Shown here: piece by piece, positions 36,917 to 45,914 of the stretch
Position numbering within the stretch: the first letter of the stretch is position 1
Layout of the letters: each line of letters opens with the position of its first letter
Assembly: GCF_000213555.1 (NCBI RefSeq)
Contig: NZ_GL891981.1
Location: 46,796 to 110,795 of the forward strand
DNA from: Dysgonomonas gadei ATCC BAA-286
GTDB lineage: Bacteria; Bacteroidota; Bacteroidia; Bacteroidales; Dysgonomonadaceae
Direction of reading: 5' to 3'
DNA length: 64,000 nt
The notes under the pieces: generated by a model
Databases searched by the model: none
Told to the model about the DNA's origin: nothing
What the model saw: only the letters and a program-made list of their open reading frames with translations
Program-made: the position numbers and the translations under genes

Positions 36917-36995
36917 TACAGGGAGGGTAAAGATAAATATTGTTGACTTGTAACTTGTAACAGCCCGTAGGGCGAAGTAACCTGTAACTAATTCA

Positions 36996-37988
36996 ATGTC
37001 TTCAAAAAAGAAAAATATATACGTTTATTTGGGCAAAGTAATTCTTGTTACTTTGCTCATTGTTTTATTGGTGCGTACATTCTTCCTTGAATCATTCTCT
37101 GTATCTTCCGCACAAATGGAAATGACACTGCTGAAGGGTGATAAGATACTGATAAATAAAACGGCCTATGGTATCCGTATGCCGGTAACTTTATTGAGCA
37201 TCCCGTTCACTTTCGACAAAATATTCGGGATTAAGTCTTACTCTGCGGCTTTGCAAGCGCCGTATAAAAGGTTTTTTGCACGCAGTGTGGACAGGGATGA
37301 TATAGTGCTTTTCAATAATCCGCTGGAGACAGATAAACCGCTGGATAAGCGGAGTTTTTTACTTAGCCGTTGCGTCGCTCTGCCCGGAGATTCTCTGCGA
37401 GTAGAGAATGGCTTGTTTATTATCAATGGAAAGCCGTATTCGGGCTGCCCGAATACAATAGAAGAATACAGTTTTAAGGCACTAGCTAAAAAAGAACTGG
37501 AAGATATAGCTAAGGAGTTGCAGATATTTATACCCGTAGGCACGGCGCAGGGTGATAGTGTAATCACGCACTTGAGTAAGTATGATGCATTTGTGCTGAA
37601 TGAAAGTTTATCGGATTCGCTTACGCTTGTTCCCTGCAAAAAAGATACGCTGATAAGCCATATGTTCCTTATTCCCTTTAAAGGGAAAATAATAGATATG
37701 GATGAAAATAACCTTATTATGTATAAGCAGATGATTTTGCAGGAGCAGAAAGGAAAAGATGTAAGAATAGAGAAAGGAGAACTGTTGATAGATGGTATAA
37801 AACAAATGGAATATACTTTTGAAGACAGTTATTATTGGATGTTGTCCGATAACAGCATTCATTCCACAGATTCAAGGTCTATCGGATTCATTCCGTTCAG
37901 TAGTATTGTAGGTAAGGCCAGTTTGATTTGGTATAGTTCGGATGAAAACGGCACAAGAAAGGAACGTTGTTTCTCTTCTATAAAATAA
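36996..37988 (+). CDS. signal peptidase I-like protein lacking catalytic residues
   Basis: This 330-residue S26-family protein has an N-terminal membrane segment (about 10-28), the hydrophobic-to-box B run and a degenerate box E (MLSDNSIHSTDSRSIGF). Aligned with the neighbouring lepB, the nucleophile position is Gln40 (VSSAQMEMTLLKGD) and the Lys base position is Ser124 (FLLSRCVALPGD). Both catalytic residues are therefore absent while the fold motifs around them (LLKGD, RCVALPGD) are kept. It is unlikely to be a protease by the usual Ser-Lys mechanism. It may bind signal peptides, assist lepB, or have another role. The gene is intact and 7 bp upstream of the wbqC-like gene, so it is not an obvious pseudogene. 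Confidence 0.85.
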   Translation: MSSKKKNIYVYLGKVILVTLLIVLLVRTFFLESFSVSSAQMEMTLLKGDKILINKTAYGIRMPVTLLSIPFTFDKIFGIKSYSAALQAPYKRFFARSVDRDDIVLFNNPLETDKPLDKRSFLLSRCVALPGDSLRVENGLFIINGKPYSGCPNTIEEYSFKALAKKELEDIAKELQIFIPVGTAQGDSVITHLSKYDAFVLNESLSDSLTLVPCKKDTLISHMFLIPFKGKIIDMDENNLIMYKQMILQEQKGKDVRIEKGELLIDGIKQMEYTFEDSYYWMLSDNSIHSTDSRSIGFIPFSSIVGKASLIWYSSDENGTRKERCFSSIK

Positions 37989-37995
37989 GTGACCG

Positions 37996-38649
37996 ATGAA
38001 ATCAAATAGCATATACCTTTCTTCTGCATACCTCGCTCCGGTTCAGTATTATACCAAGTTTCTTCTTGCCGGCCGTGTTCTTATCGAACAAAACGACAAT
38101 TATATAAAGCAAACATATCGTAACCGTTGCACCATTGTTTCGGCAAATGGTGGAATATCCCTGTCTATTCCCGTCGAACATTCATCAAAAGATAAGACTT
38201 TGATGAAAGATATCAGGATTGCCCAGCATGGCAACTGGCAGCATATGCACTGGAATGCTATTGTATCGGCTTATAATTCGACACCTTTTTTTGAATATTA
38301 TCAGGACGATTTCTATCCATTCTATCATAAAAAGTTCTCTTTTCTGCTCGATTATAATGAAGAATTAAATAATCTGATTCTCCATTTGTTGGATATAAAT
38401 CTGCCCCAAATACAACATACGGCGGTTTATAAGACCGAATTTACGGATACGGAGTCTGATTTCAGAGAACTGATCCATCCAAAAAAAGATTGGAAACTGT
38501 TGGATGCCGATTTCTCACCTGTACCGTATTATCAGGTCTTTGAGCAAAAATTCGGATTTGTAGCTAATATGAGCATTATTGATTTATTGTTCAATATGGG
38601 AAATGAAAGCCAGATAATACTTGCGAATTCAGTTAGGAAAAAATTATGA
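37996..38649 (+). CDS. WbqC-like family protein
   Basis: This 217-residue protein matches the WbqC-like family, named after a gene in O-antigen clusters. The N-terminal YLSSAYLAPVQYYTKFLLAGRV and central GNWQHMHWNAIVSAYNSTPFFEYYQDDF segments are characteristic. No signal peptide or membrane segment is seen, so it is probably cytoplasmic. Its reaction is not firmly known; relatives are proposed to act on amino-sugar metabolism. In Bacteroidales it commonly follows lepB genes, as here with 7 bp spacing, but why it is placed there is unclear. Confidence 0.88.
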   Translation: MKSNSIYLSSAYLAPVQYYTKFLLAGRVLIEQNDNYIKQTYRNRCTIVSANGGISLSIPVEHSSKDKTLMKDIRIAQHGNWQHMHWNAIVSAYNSTPFFEYYQDDFYPFYHKKFSFLLDYNEELNNLILHLLDINLPQIQHTAVYKTEFTDTESDFRELIHPKKDWKLLDADFSPVPYYQVFEQKFGFVANMSIIDLLFNMGNESQIILANSVRKKL

Positions 38650-38656
38650 GTTTTGG

Positions 38657-38728
38657 GGAAAACTTTATCTATGAATATAGCTAATAGCTTGTAGCCGTTA
38701 GCTGACAGTTCTTTGAAGTATTGGGATA
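38657..38728 (-). repeat. ~65-bp dispersed TAGCT/CTTTGAAG element, copy
   Basis: Reverse-complemented, this reads CTTCAAAGAAC..., AGCTAACGGCTACAAGC, AGCTATATTC and AGATAAAGTTTTCC. The copy at 50284-50345 has the same blocks in the same order. A diverged partner lies at 45670-45740, which shares CTTTGAAG, then ATAAGTAGTAAG. Confidence 0.65.
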
Positions 38729-38816
38729 AGTAGTAAGAATTAAGTGAAGAACGGAAAATTATACGAGATACAAGTTAATTGAAAAAGGTGTAACCTTTGT
38801 TACCTTTTGAGAAAAC

Positions 38817-38878
38817 TGTAGGGGCGAATAAACATTCGCCCGCAATCAATATCGGGCGAATGTTTATTCGCCCCTACA
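38817..38878. repeat. perfect 26-bp inverted repeat (REP/MITE-like)
   Basis: Bases 38817-38842 are exactly complementary to 38853-38878, around a 10-base loop. The arms begin TGTAGGGGCGAATAAACATT. Each arm holds a nested GGGCGAAT/ATTCGCCC palindrome. Such TAGGGGCGAA elements are widely dispersed in bacterial genomes. No T-run follows, so it is not a plain terminator, though the hairpin could still affect transcripts from either side. Confidence 0.85.
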
Positions 38879-39062
38879 AAGAGAATGCAAAACCTGTTAA
38901 GTTTGTCACTTTTTTATGAAAGAGATGCTTCACTCTGTCTGACAAGCTAATTATTAATTTTTCATTCTTAATTATTAATTGTTTTCAGTGTTACCTTTGT
39001 TACTTTTTAACCATACACTGTTAACGAATATAAAAAACACAAGTAAAAAATAGAAGAAAAGT

Positions 39063-39086
39063 TGTCAGATGTGTCAGATTTTAACA
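39063..39086 (+). repeat. dispersed TGTCAGA direct-repeat element, copy 2
   Basis: TGTCAGATGTGTCAGATTTT followed by AACA: two TGTCAGA units 9 bases apart, then TTTTAAC. See copies at 15916-15940 and 44061-44087. Confidence 0.7.
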
Positions 39087-39480
39087 AAAAATAGTTAATA
39101 AATGAAAATGTCACAATGGGCTGTAAATTGAACTTTGCAACTTAGCGTCTTTGCGCGAGAGTACTGTTAACTGATGACTGTTCGCTGATATATGTGTTAC
39201 CTGTGTTACTTTTTAACAAGTAGTAAGTTTTAAGAACAGTATTTCTATTTATGGTAAAGTTATTTGTGCGATAGCCAAGCTAACGGCTAATAGCTATCAG
39301 CTAAAAGCTGAAATATATGTTACTTTTGTTACCTTTTAGAGGGTTGCATAGATCACATGTATTTTTCCGCTTTCCGTGGTCAGGGGCCTCTGATTGGAGA
39401 TTGATTTAAGCTATTTTATGTCCTTAGAGACATATTTATGTATAAAACGTTGTATTTTTGCGTAAAACTTGGAAAAACAG

Positions 39481-41496
39481 ATGTTACATTTTTTGAAAAG
39501 GCATATCTTATTTTCGCTTATTTTAGTTGCAATTTCCCTGATTGCAGTAGCTTGTGCCAATATGGCATCCCCAACGGGAGGCGCTTACGATCTGGAAGGC
39601 CCTAAGGTGGTAAGTAGTAATCCCGGATTTAATGCAACTCAAGTGAAAAAAGGGAAGATAGTCATTGAGTTTGATGAGAATGTTACCATAGAAAGACCTT
39701 CGGAAAATGTAATCATTACCCCGCCCCAGAAGGCTTTTCCCGTTATTAATACGGTAAACAGAAAAGTAAATGTGGAGCTTAGGGACACTTTATTGCCGAA
39801 TACAACATATACAATTGACTTTACAAATTCTATTGTAGATAACAATGAGAAGAATCCGATAGAGAATTTTTCCTTCTCTTTCTCTACAGGCGATGTGGTC
39901 GACTCTATGGCCGTATCGGGCAAAGTATTGACGGCAGATAATCTGGAGCCTGTAAAGGGTATTTATGTCGGTCTTCATTCTAACCTGAATGATACTGCTT
40001 TTACCAAAACTAAGTTTGAACGCATTTCCCGTACAAATGAATCCGGTGATTTTACCATCCGTGGTGTTGCTCCCGGCAAATATAAGTTGTATGCGCTGGA
40101 TGATTCTAACCGCGACTATATATATGATAATCCGTCAGAAGCCATTGCTTTTATGGAAACCATCATAGAGCCGGCATCCGAAAGGGCTTCGCGCTTCGAT
40201 ACCACTTATGTGGACAAGGAAAAGAAAGTGATAGATACCGTTGTGGCAGTACAATATACTCGCTTTTTGCCGGATAATATAGTATTACGTACGTTCAAAT
40301 CCGGCTTTCAGCGGCAGTTCCTGCAAAAACATGAGCGTACTCAAAATAAACTCTCCCTCTTCTTCGGAGCACCTACGGAGATGCCTCAGGTGGAGCCGTT
40401 GAACTTTGATGGAAATAAAGACTGGTTCATAATGGAGAGGACGCCTAAGAATGATACTATTACATATTGGATCAAAGACAAAGAGGTGATGGCAATAGAT
40501 ACATTGTCTATCCGGCTTACTTACCTGAAGACAGATACGCTGAATCAATCCCTCCCGGTAACCGATACCCTGACCTTTATGGACAGAACCCGAAAACCGG
40601 TAAAAGACGATAAGAAGAAAGAAAAAAAGAAAAAGGAAGGAGAAAGCGACGAGCCTGAGATCACTTTCCTGAACATAGTGAATAACCTTTCTTCTACATG
40701 GGATACATACAAAAGTATTTCGTTGTTGTTTGAGGAGCCTATTACGGACACTTTATCCAACAAAATAAAATTGCAGCAGTTGAGGGATACTGTATATCAT
40801 GATATTCCGTTCCAACTGGAAGCCGATAGTGTGAATCCGAGAAAATATACTATCCGGAATAAATGGGGATATAATAATGAATACCGTATACAAATAGACT
40901 CGGCTTCTATATACAGTATATACGGACTATGGAATAATAAGATCGACCAGAAATTTAAAGTCAAGGCCGAAGATCAGTACGGACAGCTTGCTATCAGGGT
41001 TGCGGGTATAGATAGTATTCCTTCTTTTATGGAACTTTTAGATAAGTCGGATAAACCAATTCGTAAAACACGAGTCATAGATAATATTGCAGTCTTTAGA
41101 GACCTTGACCCGGGGTCATATTATGTACGCATTGTACTCGACAGCAATAATAACGGAATATGGGATACAGGTGATTTCCAGAAAGGCTTACAGCCGGAAA
41201 TGGTTTGTTATTCTCCGAAGGAATATAAAATAAGGGCATTCTCAGAGGTTTATGACGATGAAGCCTGGGTAATAGACCCTGCCACATTAGGGAAACAGAA
41301 ACCTTTGGAAATAACTAAGCAGAAGCCTCAGGAAAAAGAATCGAGACGGAAACAACTCGAAGAAAAAGAAGAACAAGAAAATCAGCAGAATAGAGAACGA
41401 TCGAGAAACTCGACCGATCCGAATTCGAGCAGAAGCAATAATTCCCAATATGGGGCGAGAAGCAATAGTGGACAGAACATGAACAGTGGATACTAA
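39481..41496 (+). CDS. Ig-like domain lipoprotein
   Basis: This 671-residue protein (start ATG 39481; an in-frame TTG at 39469 lies closer to the promoter box and is less likely) has a lipoprotein signal ending in IAVAC (Cys25). A bacterial Ig-like (Big_5) domain spans about 40-135 (GPKVVSSNPGFNATQVKKGKIVIEFDENV). A carboxypeptidase-regulatory-like fold follows (about 145-210, VSGKVLTADNLEPVKGIYVGL). The C-terminal 60 residues are rich in Lys, Glu, Gln, Asn and Ser and probably disordered. Related proteins in Bacteroidales are common and uncharacterised. It probably sits in the cell envelope. The DUF3108 gene follows after 27 bp. Confidence 0.82.
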   Translation: MLHFLKRHILFSLILVAISLIAVACANMASPTGGAYDLEGPKVVSSNPGFNATQVKKGKIVIEFDENVTIERPSENVIITPPQKAFPVINTVNRKVNVELRDTLLPNTTYTIDFTNSIVDNNEKNPIENFSFSFSTGDVVDSMAVSGKVLTADNLEPVKGIYVGLHSNLNDTAFTKTKFERISRTNESGDFTIRGVAPGKYKLYALDDSNRDYIYDNPSEAIAFMETIIEPASERASRFDTTYVDKEKKVIDTVVAVQYTRFLPDNIVLRTFKSGFQRQFLQKHERTQNKLSLFFGAPTEMPQVEPLNFDGNKDWFIMERTPKNDTITYWIKDKEVMAIDTLSIRLTYLKTDTLNQSLPVTDTLTFMDRTRKPVKDDKKKEKKKKEGESDEPEITFLNIVNNLSSTWDTYKSISLLFEEPITDTLSNKIKLQQLRDTVYHDIPFQLEADSVNPRKYTIRNKWGYNNEYRIQIDSASIYSIYGLWNNKIDQKFKVKAEDQYGQLAIRVAGIDSIPSFMELLDKSDKPIRKTRVIDNIAVFRDLDPGSYYVRIVLDSNNNGIWDTGDFQKGLQPEMVCYSPKEYKIRAFSEVYDDEAWVIDPATLGKQKPLEITKQKPQEKESRRKQLEEKEEQENQQNRERSRNSTDPNSSRSNNSQYGARSNSGQNMNSGY

Positions 41497-41523
41497 TGCC
41501 AATCGGTTTTAAATAATAAAAGT

Positions 41524-42342
41524 ATGGTAAAAAGAATTACAGGAATAGTGCTGATGTTATTGGTTTTAGTCAGCATAGAGACTCAGGGGCAAGGTAAGTG
41601 TAAAATAAATAACATTTACTTTCAGGCAGGTGAAGAAATGACTTATGACTTATACTTCAAATATGGCCTGATACATACTAAGGCCGGAATATCTACACTG
41701 AAGACTGTAGCTGAGAGGTATAATAATACCGATGCCCTTAAGATGACATTGATGGCTCAGTCGACGGGTACTGTAAGGAAAATATTCAGCCTGAGTGATA
41801 CTTTGTCGTGTTATCTGACAAAAGATTTAGTGCCTCTTGCTTACATTAAGAATGCGGCGGAAGGGAAAGATTATACAAAGGAAAAGGTCACATATACCTA
41901 TACAGGTGATAAAGTAAGTATAAATACGATAAGGCATAAAAACGGTGATTTTAAATTTAACGAGACACTAACGTCTAACTCCTGTATGTATGATATGATG
42001 AGTGTTGTGTATTATGCCCGTACTCTCAATTATTCAGGAATGAAAAAAGGAGAGACAGTTAGAGTCGACTTTATTTCGGGAAAGAAGAAGGTGAATATGG
42101 TGATAGAATATGAGGGAATAGAAACCGTAGAGGCAAACGATAATAAAAATTATAGCTGTATAAGACTTACATTGAGTATTATGGATGATGCTTTCAGCGA
42201 TAAGAAAGAAGCCATGAAAGTGTATATTACCAATGATAATAACCGTATGCCGGTAAGGCTGGACTCTAAATTGAATATTGGCTCTACACGGGCGATGCTC
42301 AAAAGCTATAAAGGAAACAGGTACCCTGTACAAACGAAATAA
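41524..42342 (+). CDS. DUF3108 domain envelope protein
   Basis: This 272-residue exported protein has a Sec signal peptide ending near ETQGQ and a DUF3108 domain over most of its length. The features are FQAGEEMTYDLYFKYGLIHTKAG at the N-terminus, a KIFSLSDTLSCYLTKDL segment in the middle, and a C-terminal MKVYITNDNNRMPVRLDSKL that is typical of the family. The function of DUF3108 is not known to me. It follows the Ig-like lipoprotein by 27 bp in the same direction and is closed by a terminator, so the two probably form an operon. Confidence 0.83.
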   Translation: MVKRITGIVLMLLVLVSIETQGQGKCKINNIYFQAGEEMTYDLYFKYGLIHTKAGISTLKTVAERYNNTDALKMTLMAQSTGTVRKIFSLSDTLSCYLTKDLVPLAYIKNAAEGKDYTKEKVTYTYTGDKVSINTIRHKNGDFKFNETLTSNSCMYDMMSVVYYARTLNYSGMKKGETVRVDFISGKKKVNMVIEYEGIETVEANDNKNYSCIRLTLSIMDDAFSDKKEAMKVYITNDNNRMPVRLDSKLNIGSTRAMLKSYKGNRYPVQTK

Positions 42343-42348
42343 AAGTAA

Positions 42349-42386
42349 GGCAGCTTCCCGGATTATACCGGAAGCTGCCCTTATAT
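42349..42386. terminator. bidirectional terminator between DUF3108 and KamA-family genes
   Basis: GGCAGCTTCC (42349-42358) pairs with GGAAGCTGCC (42370-42379), extended by CGG/CCG with one bulge. TTATAT follows on the + strand. It lies between convergent genes. Confidence 0.85.
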
Positions 42387-42399
42387 ATTTATGCAGTAG

Positions 42400-43725
42400 C
42401 TATTCGAATAAGAATGGCTTAGTATCCTCCAGTTTAGCCCGTTTTTCTTCAAAGAAGAATTTCTCTTCGCCAAAGGCAGGCTTTAACTGATTGAACCATG
42501 TTGCTTTCGGGTCGTATTCGGCAAAGAAAGGAATATCCACCCATTTCGGATTTCTGCCTTGTATAAAGCGGAGGACGAATATTTTCTCTCCCTTTATTTC
42601 CTGCACGCCCAGCACCTGTATCTTTCCTGCATGATCGCTCATGCTGGGACCTCTTACGGTACGGCACAGACCGCTGACCTGCCTGTAAGCGCGACGGAAT
42701 ATCTGCCAGCACTTTTCCAGTGGCAATTCGAAGTAATGCTTCGATCCGGTATCGCGTGCAATGAACATATAATACGGGATACATCCCAGATCGACCTGTT
42801 TGCGCCACATCCTGGCCCATAGTTCGGGCTTGTCATTGATATTGCGCAGGAGAGGTGACTGGGTGCGTATCTGCGATCCTGTCGAGCGAATGCGGGCAAT
42901 GGCTTGCTTAACGGCTTCGGTAGACAACTCTCTCGGATGGTTGAAATGCGCCTGAAGAGAAAGACTCTTACCCGAACGGTTCACTAATTCGAACAGGCGG
43001 ATAATATCATCGCTGTCTTTGTCGGTCAGATATCTGTATGGCCAGTATGCCAGAGATTTTGTGCCGATACGGATGGTACGGATATGATCGAATTCCGGTT
43101 CGAGGAGAGGTCTTATATAAGCTTCCAGTGTGGACGCATTCATTATCATGGGATCACCACCTGTAAATAGTATATCGGTGACTTCTTTGTGCAGGCGCAG
43201 GTACTTGAATAGTAAGTCGGCTTCTTTCATTGCAAATTTCAGTCCGCTCATTCCTGAAAACTGCGGCCACCGGAAACAGAAGGTACAATACGCATGGCAC
43301 GTCTGTCCCTGGCTGGGGAAGAATAAAACAGTCTCGGGATATTTGTGCTGAATACCTTTCAGCTTTATTTCTCCCAGATAAGGTACGTTGTGTTCTTGTC
43401 CTGCCGGATTAGGGTTGAGGGATAACCGTATCTGTTGTATTTTCTCATTTAGTTCTTTTCCATCGAAGTGCTCGTTCAGAAGCCTTTCTACTGCTGCGTA
43501 GTGCTTTTTTTCCAGCATGCCCCGCCTTGGGAAGTTCAATGTAAAAATAGGGTCGGTGTCAAGATTATCCCAATCTATCAGTTCATCCACCACATAGTTG
43601 TTGGTTTTAAATGGTAATACTCTTCCTACAACTTCGATATCCCTTACCATTTCCTCTGATAATGATGCTATCTGAGGAATGGAAAGAAAGTTGTGGAGAG
43701 TATATGATTTCAATACTCTATCCAT
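42400..43725 (-). CDS. KamA-family radical SAM aminomutase-like protein
   Basis: This 441-residue protein belongs to the lysine 2,3-aminomutase (KamA/YodO) radical SAM family. The cluster motif CxxxCxxC is in QTCHAYCTFCFRW (near residue 143). ILFTGGDPMIM is the SAM-binding region. SDHAGKIQVLG near residue 380 corresponds to the PLP-binding lysine region of lysine aminomutase. It lacks the neighbours of lysine fermentation (kal, kdd, kce), and no elongation factor P gene is nearby, so neither lysine degradation nor EF-P modification is supported by context. The actual substrate is open. Confidence 0.85.
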   Translation of the reverse strand: MDRVLKSYTLHNFLSIPQIASLSEEMVRDIEVVGRVLPFKTNNYVVDELIDWDNLDTDPIFTLNFPRRGMLEKKHYAAVERLLNEHFDGKELNEKIQQIRLSLNPNPAGQEHNVPYLGEIKLKGIQHKYPETVLFFPSQGQTCHAYCTFCFRWPQFSGMSGLKFAMKEADLLFKYLRLHKEVTDILFTGGDPMIMNASTLEAYIRPLLEPEFDHIRTIRIGTKSLAYWPYRYLTDKDSDDIIRLFELVNRSGKSLSLQAHFNHPRELSTEAVKQAIARIRSTGSQIRTQSPLLRNINDKPELWARMWRKQVDLGCIPYYMFIARDTGSKHYFELPLEKCWQIFRRAYRQVSGLCRTVRGPSMSDHAGKIQVLGVQEIKGEKIFVLRFIQGRNPKWVDIPFFAEYDPKATWFNQLKPAFGEEKFFFEEKRAKLEDTKPFLFE

Positions 43726-44211
43726 CTTAATGTTAAAAATTTGATATATTTTGTTGATTTTTTACAATATACGGAAAATATTGCCGTAAGTGGGATTGTC
43801 TAAAGACCCTGTTACATATTTTATAGTATTATAACATTTAGAAGTTTGGTCAGTTTTCCATTTTTACGACTAAGATTCCTTATCCTGTATTTTTTCGTTA
43901 ACCAATTATCTATATTACATTAATGGGTTGATTGATCAATGTGTCAATGAGTAAATATGCTAATACAAGAGGTCTTTGAAATATATGGGAGAGTTGAAGA
44001 AAATTTCAAAATTAGCAGATTAAGAAAACGGAAATTAATATTCTGAAAACTGTGTCAAAAGCGTCAGATATGTCAGATTTTAACAAGATAATCATATGTT
44101 ACTTCGCCTGTAGGACAGTTACAAATTATAAGTAAATAAACGATGAGCCATTGAATAAAAACAGTAATTTTTACTCAACAATATTAAAACAGTAAAAATT
44201 TGGAGGAATAT
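43726..44211. other. intergenic region with dispersed repeats
   Basis: I see no gene. It contains a TGTCAGA element (44061-44087), the reversed GTTACTTCGCC segment related to 36950-36990 (44097-44123), and a 10-bp AT-rich hairpin (44166-44175 with 44191-44200) that could terminate the leftward NYN gene. Confidence 0.6.
44061..44087 (+). repeat. dispersed TGTCAGA direct-repeat element, copy 3
   Basis: CGTCAGATATGTCAGATTTT followed by AAC: the same 9-base-spaced pair and TTTTAAC tail as at 39063-39086 (near-identical over 24 bases) and 15916-15940. Confidence 0.7.
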
Positions 44212-44967
44212 TTATTCCTTCACTTTCACGTAAATGAGCTTTGTGCGGCTCTTATCTATATCACGTTCGTCTATTTCAAAAATCTTTTTCTGCGATTTTA
44301 TCAAAGGGGTTAGTTTTGGGAAGCCATAGTTACGTGAGTCGAAATCGGGACGCTTCTTGATGATCAGGTTACCGACCTCGCCGAGATATGCCCAACCATC
44401 ATCATCAGCTACATCACGTATTGTGCTTTTGAGTAGTTGGATAAGTTTCTTGTTTACAGGTTCAATATTAGTACTCTTGGTTTCTGTCGATGTTCCCGGT
44501 GATTGCGCGTTCTGCTGATTATCCGAATTCTCAAGTATCTCTATGTAAATGAATTTGTCACAGGCTACAATAAAAGGGTTAGGAGTCTTTTTTTCGCCTA
44601 ATCCGAGTACGAACATACCGGATTCTCTCAATCGCACGGCCAGGCGGGTGAAGTCACTGTCGCTGGATACAAGGCAAAAACCGTCTACTTTGTCGCTATG
44701 CAATATATCCATCGCATCTATAATCATGGCAGAATCTGTTGCATTTTTTCCTGTAGTGTAGCTATATTGTTGTATCGGGGTTATGGCATGTTCGAGCAAG
44801 GGTTGTTTCCATCCCGAGACAGAAGGTTTTGTCCAATCGCCATAAATGCGTTTGATAGTTGGTATTCCGAATTTGGTTATTTCGTCGAGCATACCTTTTA
44901 TATTAGAGTAGGGTATATTATCGGCATCTATAAGGACTGCCAGCTTCATATCTGATTTTGGTACCAT
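44212..44967 (-). CDS. NYN-domain ribonuclease-like protein with LOTUS domain
   Basis: This 251-residue protein has an N-terminal NYN (LabA/DUF88, PIN-like) nuclease domain (about 7-145). The acidic residues are in LAVLIDADNIP, ATDSAMIIDAMDIL and LVSSDSDFTRLA. The C-terminal 75 residues (VADDDGWAYLGEVGNLIIKKRPDFDSRNYG) form an OST-HTH/LOTUS domain, which binds RNA, often G-rich or structured. It is probably a cytoplasmic RNA-processing or RNA-decay factor. An alternative start is the ATG at 44949 (MKLAVLID). It lies 123 bp downstream of the exonuclease gene on the same strand. Confidence 0.87.
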   Translation of the reverse strand: MVPKSDMKLAVLIDADNIPYSNIKGMLDEITKFGIPTIKRIYGDWTKPSVSGWKQPLLEHAITPIQQYSYTTGKNATDSAMIIDAMDILHSDKVDGFCLVSSDSDFTRLAVRLRESGMFVLGLGEKKTPNPFIVACDKFIYIEILENSDNQQNAQSPGTSTETKSTNIEPVNKKLIQLLKSTIRDVADDDGWAYLGEVGNLIIKKRPDFDSRNYGFPKLTPLIKSQKKIFEIDERDIDKSRTKLIYVKVKE

Positions 44968-45090
44968 ACATTCAATTGTTAGTTCTTATCAAATATACGG
45001 TTTTTTGAAAAATGTAGCTTGTCTTTTTATGAAAAACATTTTTAGGCTTTTCATTTCGAGGTATAATCATCATGCACAAAATGCATGGTT

Positions 45091-45585
45091 TTATAATAAC
45101 TGTAACGCAATTTCTGCACAGGCTTCTGCGTCGGCAAGTGCATTGTGATGATTTGTAAGTATATATCCGCAATCTTCGGCTACAGTATGTAATTGATGGT
45201 TGGAAAGGTGGCGAAGTTGACGCCTCGATGCGGCCAGTGTACAATAAAACCTGTAATCCGGATAATCCATCCGGTAAGTTTTAAATACGGCTTTCAGGCA
45301 AGTTTCATCAAATCCTTTATTATGCGCCACTAAAGGCAATTCTCCAATTAAAGGCTCTATCAGCATCCATACTTTTGAAAAAACATCAGCATTTATAGTA
45401 TCCTCATATGTAAGGCCATGTACATTGCTGTTTCCGTAAATATAATAATTTGGTTCCGGTTGTATAAGGCTATAGAAGCGGTCACAGATAATTCCGTTCC
45501 GGACAATTACGATACCCACACTGCAAACACTCGACATTTGCTCGTTGGCGGTTTCAAAATCTATAGCTGCAAAATCCCGTAACAT
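45091..45585 (-). CDS. DEDDh 3'-5' exonuclease (DnaQ-like)
   Basis: This 164-residue exonuclease has the DnaQ/epsilon fold. Exo I is Asp9 and Glu11 in FAAIDFETAN, Exo II has the Asp in VAHNKGFDETCL, and Exo III has His and Asp in HHNALADAEACAE, giving all five DEDDh residues. It would remove nucleotides from the 3' end of DNA or RNA. The protein is short with no extra domain, so it is unlikely to be the replicative epsilon subunit alone. It precedes the NYN-LOTUS gene on the same strand. Confidence 0.9.
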   Translation of the reverse strand: MLRDFAAIDFETANEQMSSVCSVGIVIVRNGIICDRFYSLIQPEPNYYIYGNSNVHGLTYEDTINADVFSKVWMLIEPLIGELPLVAHNKGFDETCLKAVFKTYRMDYPDYRFYCTLAASRRQLRHLSNHQLHTVAEDCGYILTNHHNALADAEACAEIALQLL

Positions 45586-45914
45586 ACTGTTTAATTATCA
45601 GGAATAAAATTAGAAAGAATATGCCAGACTGGAAAATTACTATGAGGGTGATTATATATAAAATAGGTTTATCTTTCTTGAATATCTTTATCTATAGGAT
45701 ATAGCTGATAACTCTTTGAAGTTTTGGAATAAGTAGTAAGTATAACGGAGTTCTAATTGTTAACTGTGAAAATATTACCTTTTATAATTTGTCTGATTCT
45801 TTATATATACAGATATCAAATATTTTTCGGAATTTACTTTAAATATGCTTATTATGTATTTGGTAAAATAATTATTTAATACTTATTTTACATTATCTAA
45901 TATCAATTTACATT
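45586..45914. other. divergent intergenic region with a diverged repeat copy
   Basis: I see no gene. A diverged copy of the ~65-bp element (about 45670-45740) shares CTTTGAAG, TTTTGG and ATAAGTAGTAAG with 38711-38737. Promoters for the exonuclease (left) and esterase (right) must lie here. I see no full -7 match. Confidence 0.45.

Larger units (their letters stand above)
38650..39480. other. repeat-rich intergenic region
   Basis: No gene is supported. The stretch is a mosaic of short repeats: a TAGCT-rich element (38657-38716), a paired TAACCTTTGTTACC element (38789-38807), the 26-bp palindrome (38817-38878), GTTAC pairs at 38989-39010, 39194-39217 and 39319-39339, a TGTCAGA element (39063-39086), and a second TAGCT element (39277-39310). 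A -7 box TATTTTTG (39453-39460) precedes the next gene. Confidence 0.7.

Noticed and set aside
38789..39340. Repeat cluster considered as a CRISPR array
   Set aside because: Repeat units are irregular in length and orientation, spacers are not uniform, and no cas genes are near.
42400..43725. EpmB-like role (EF-P lysine modification) for the KamA-family protein
   Set aside because: It is longer than EpmB and no efp or epmA gene is nearby. Only the KamA-family assignment is supported.
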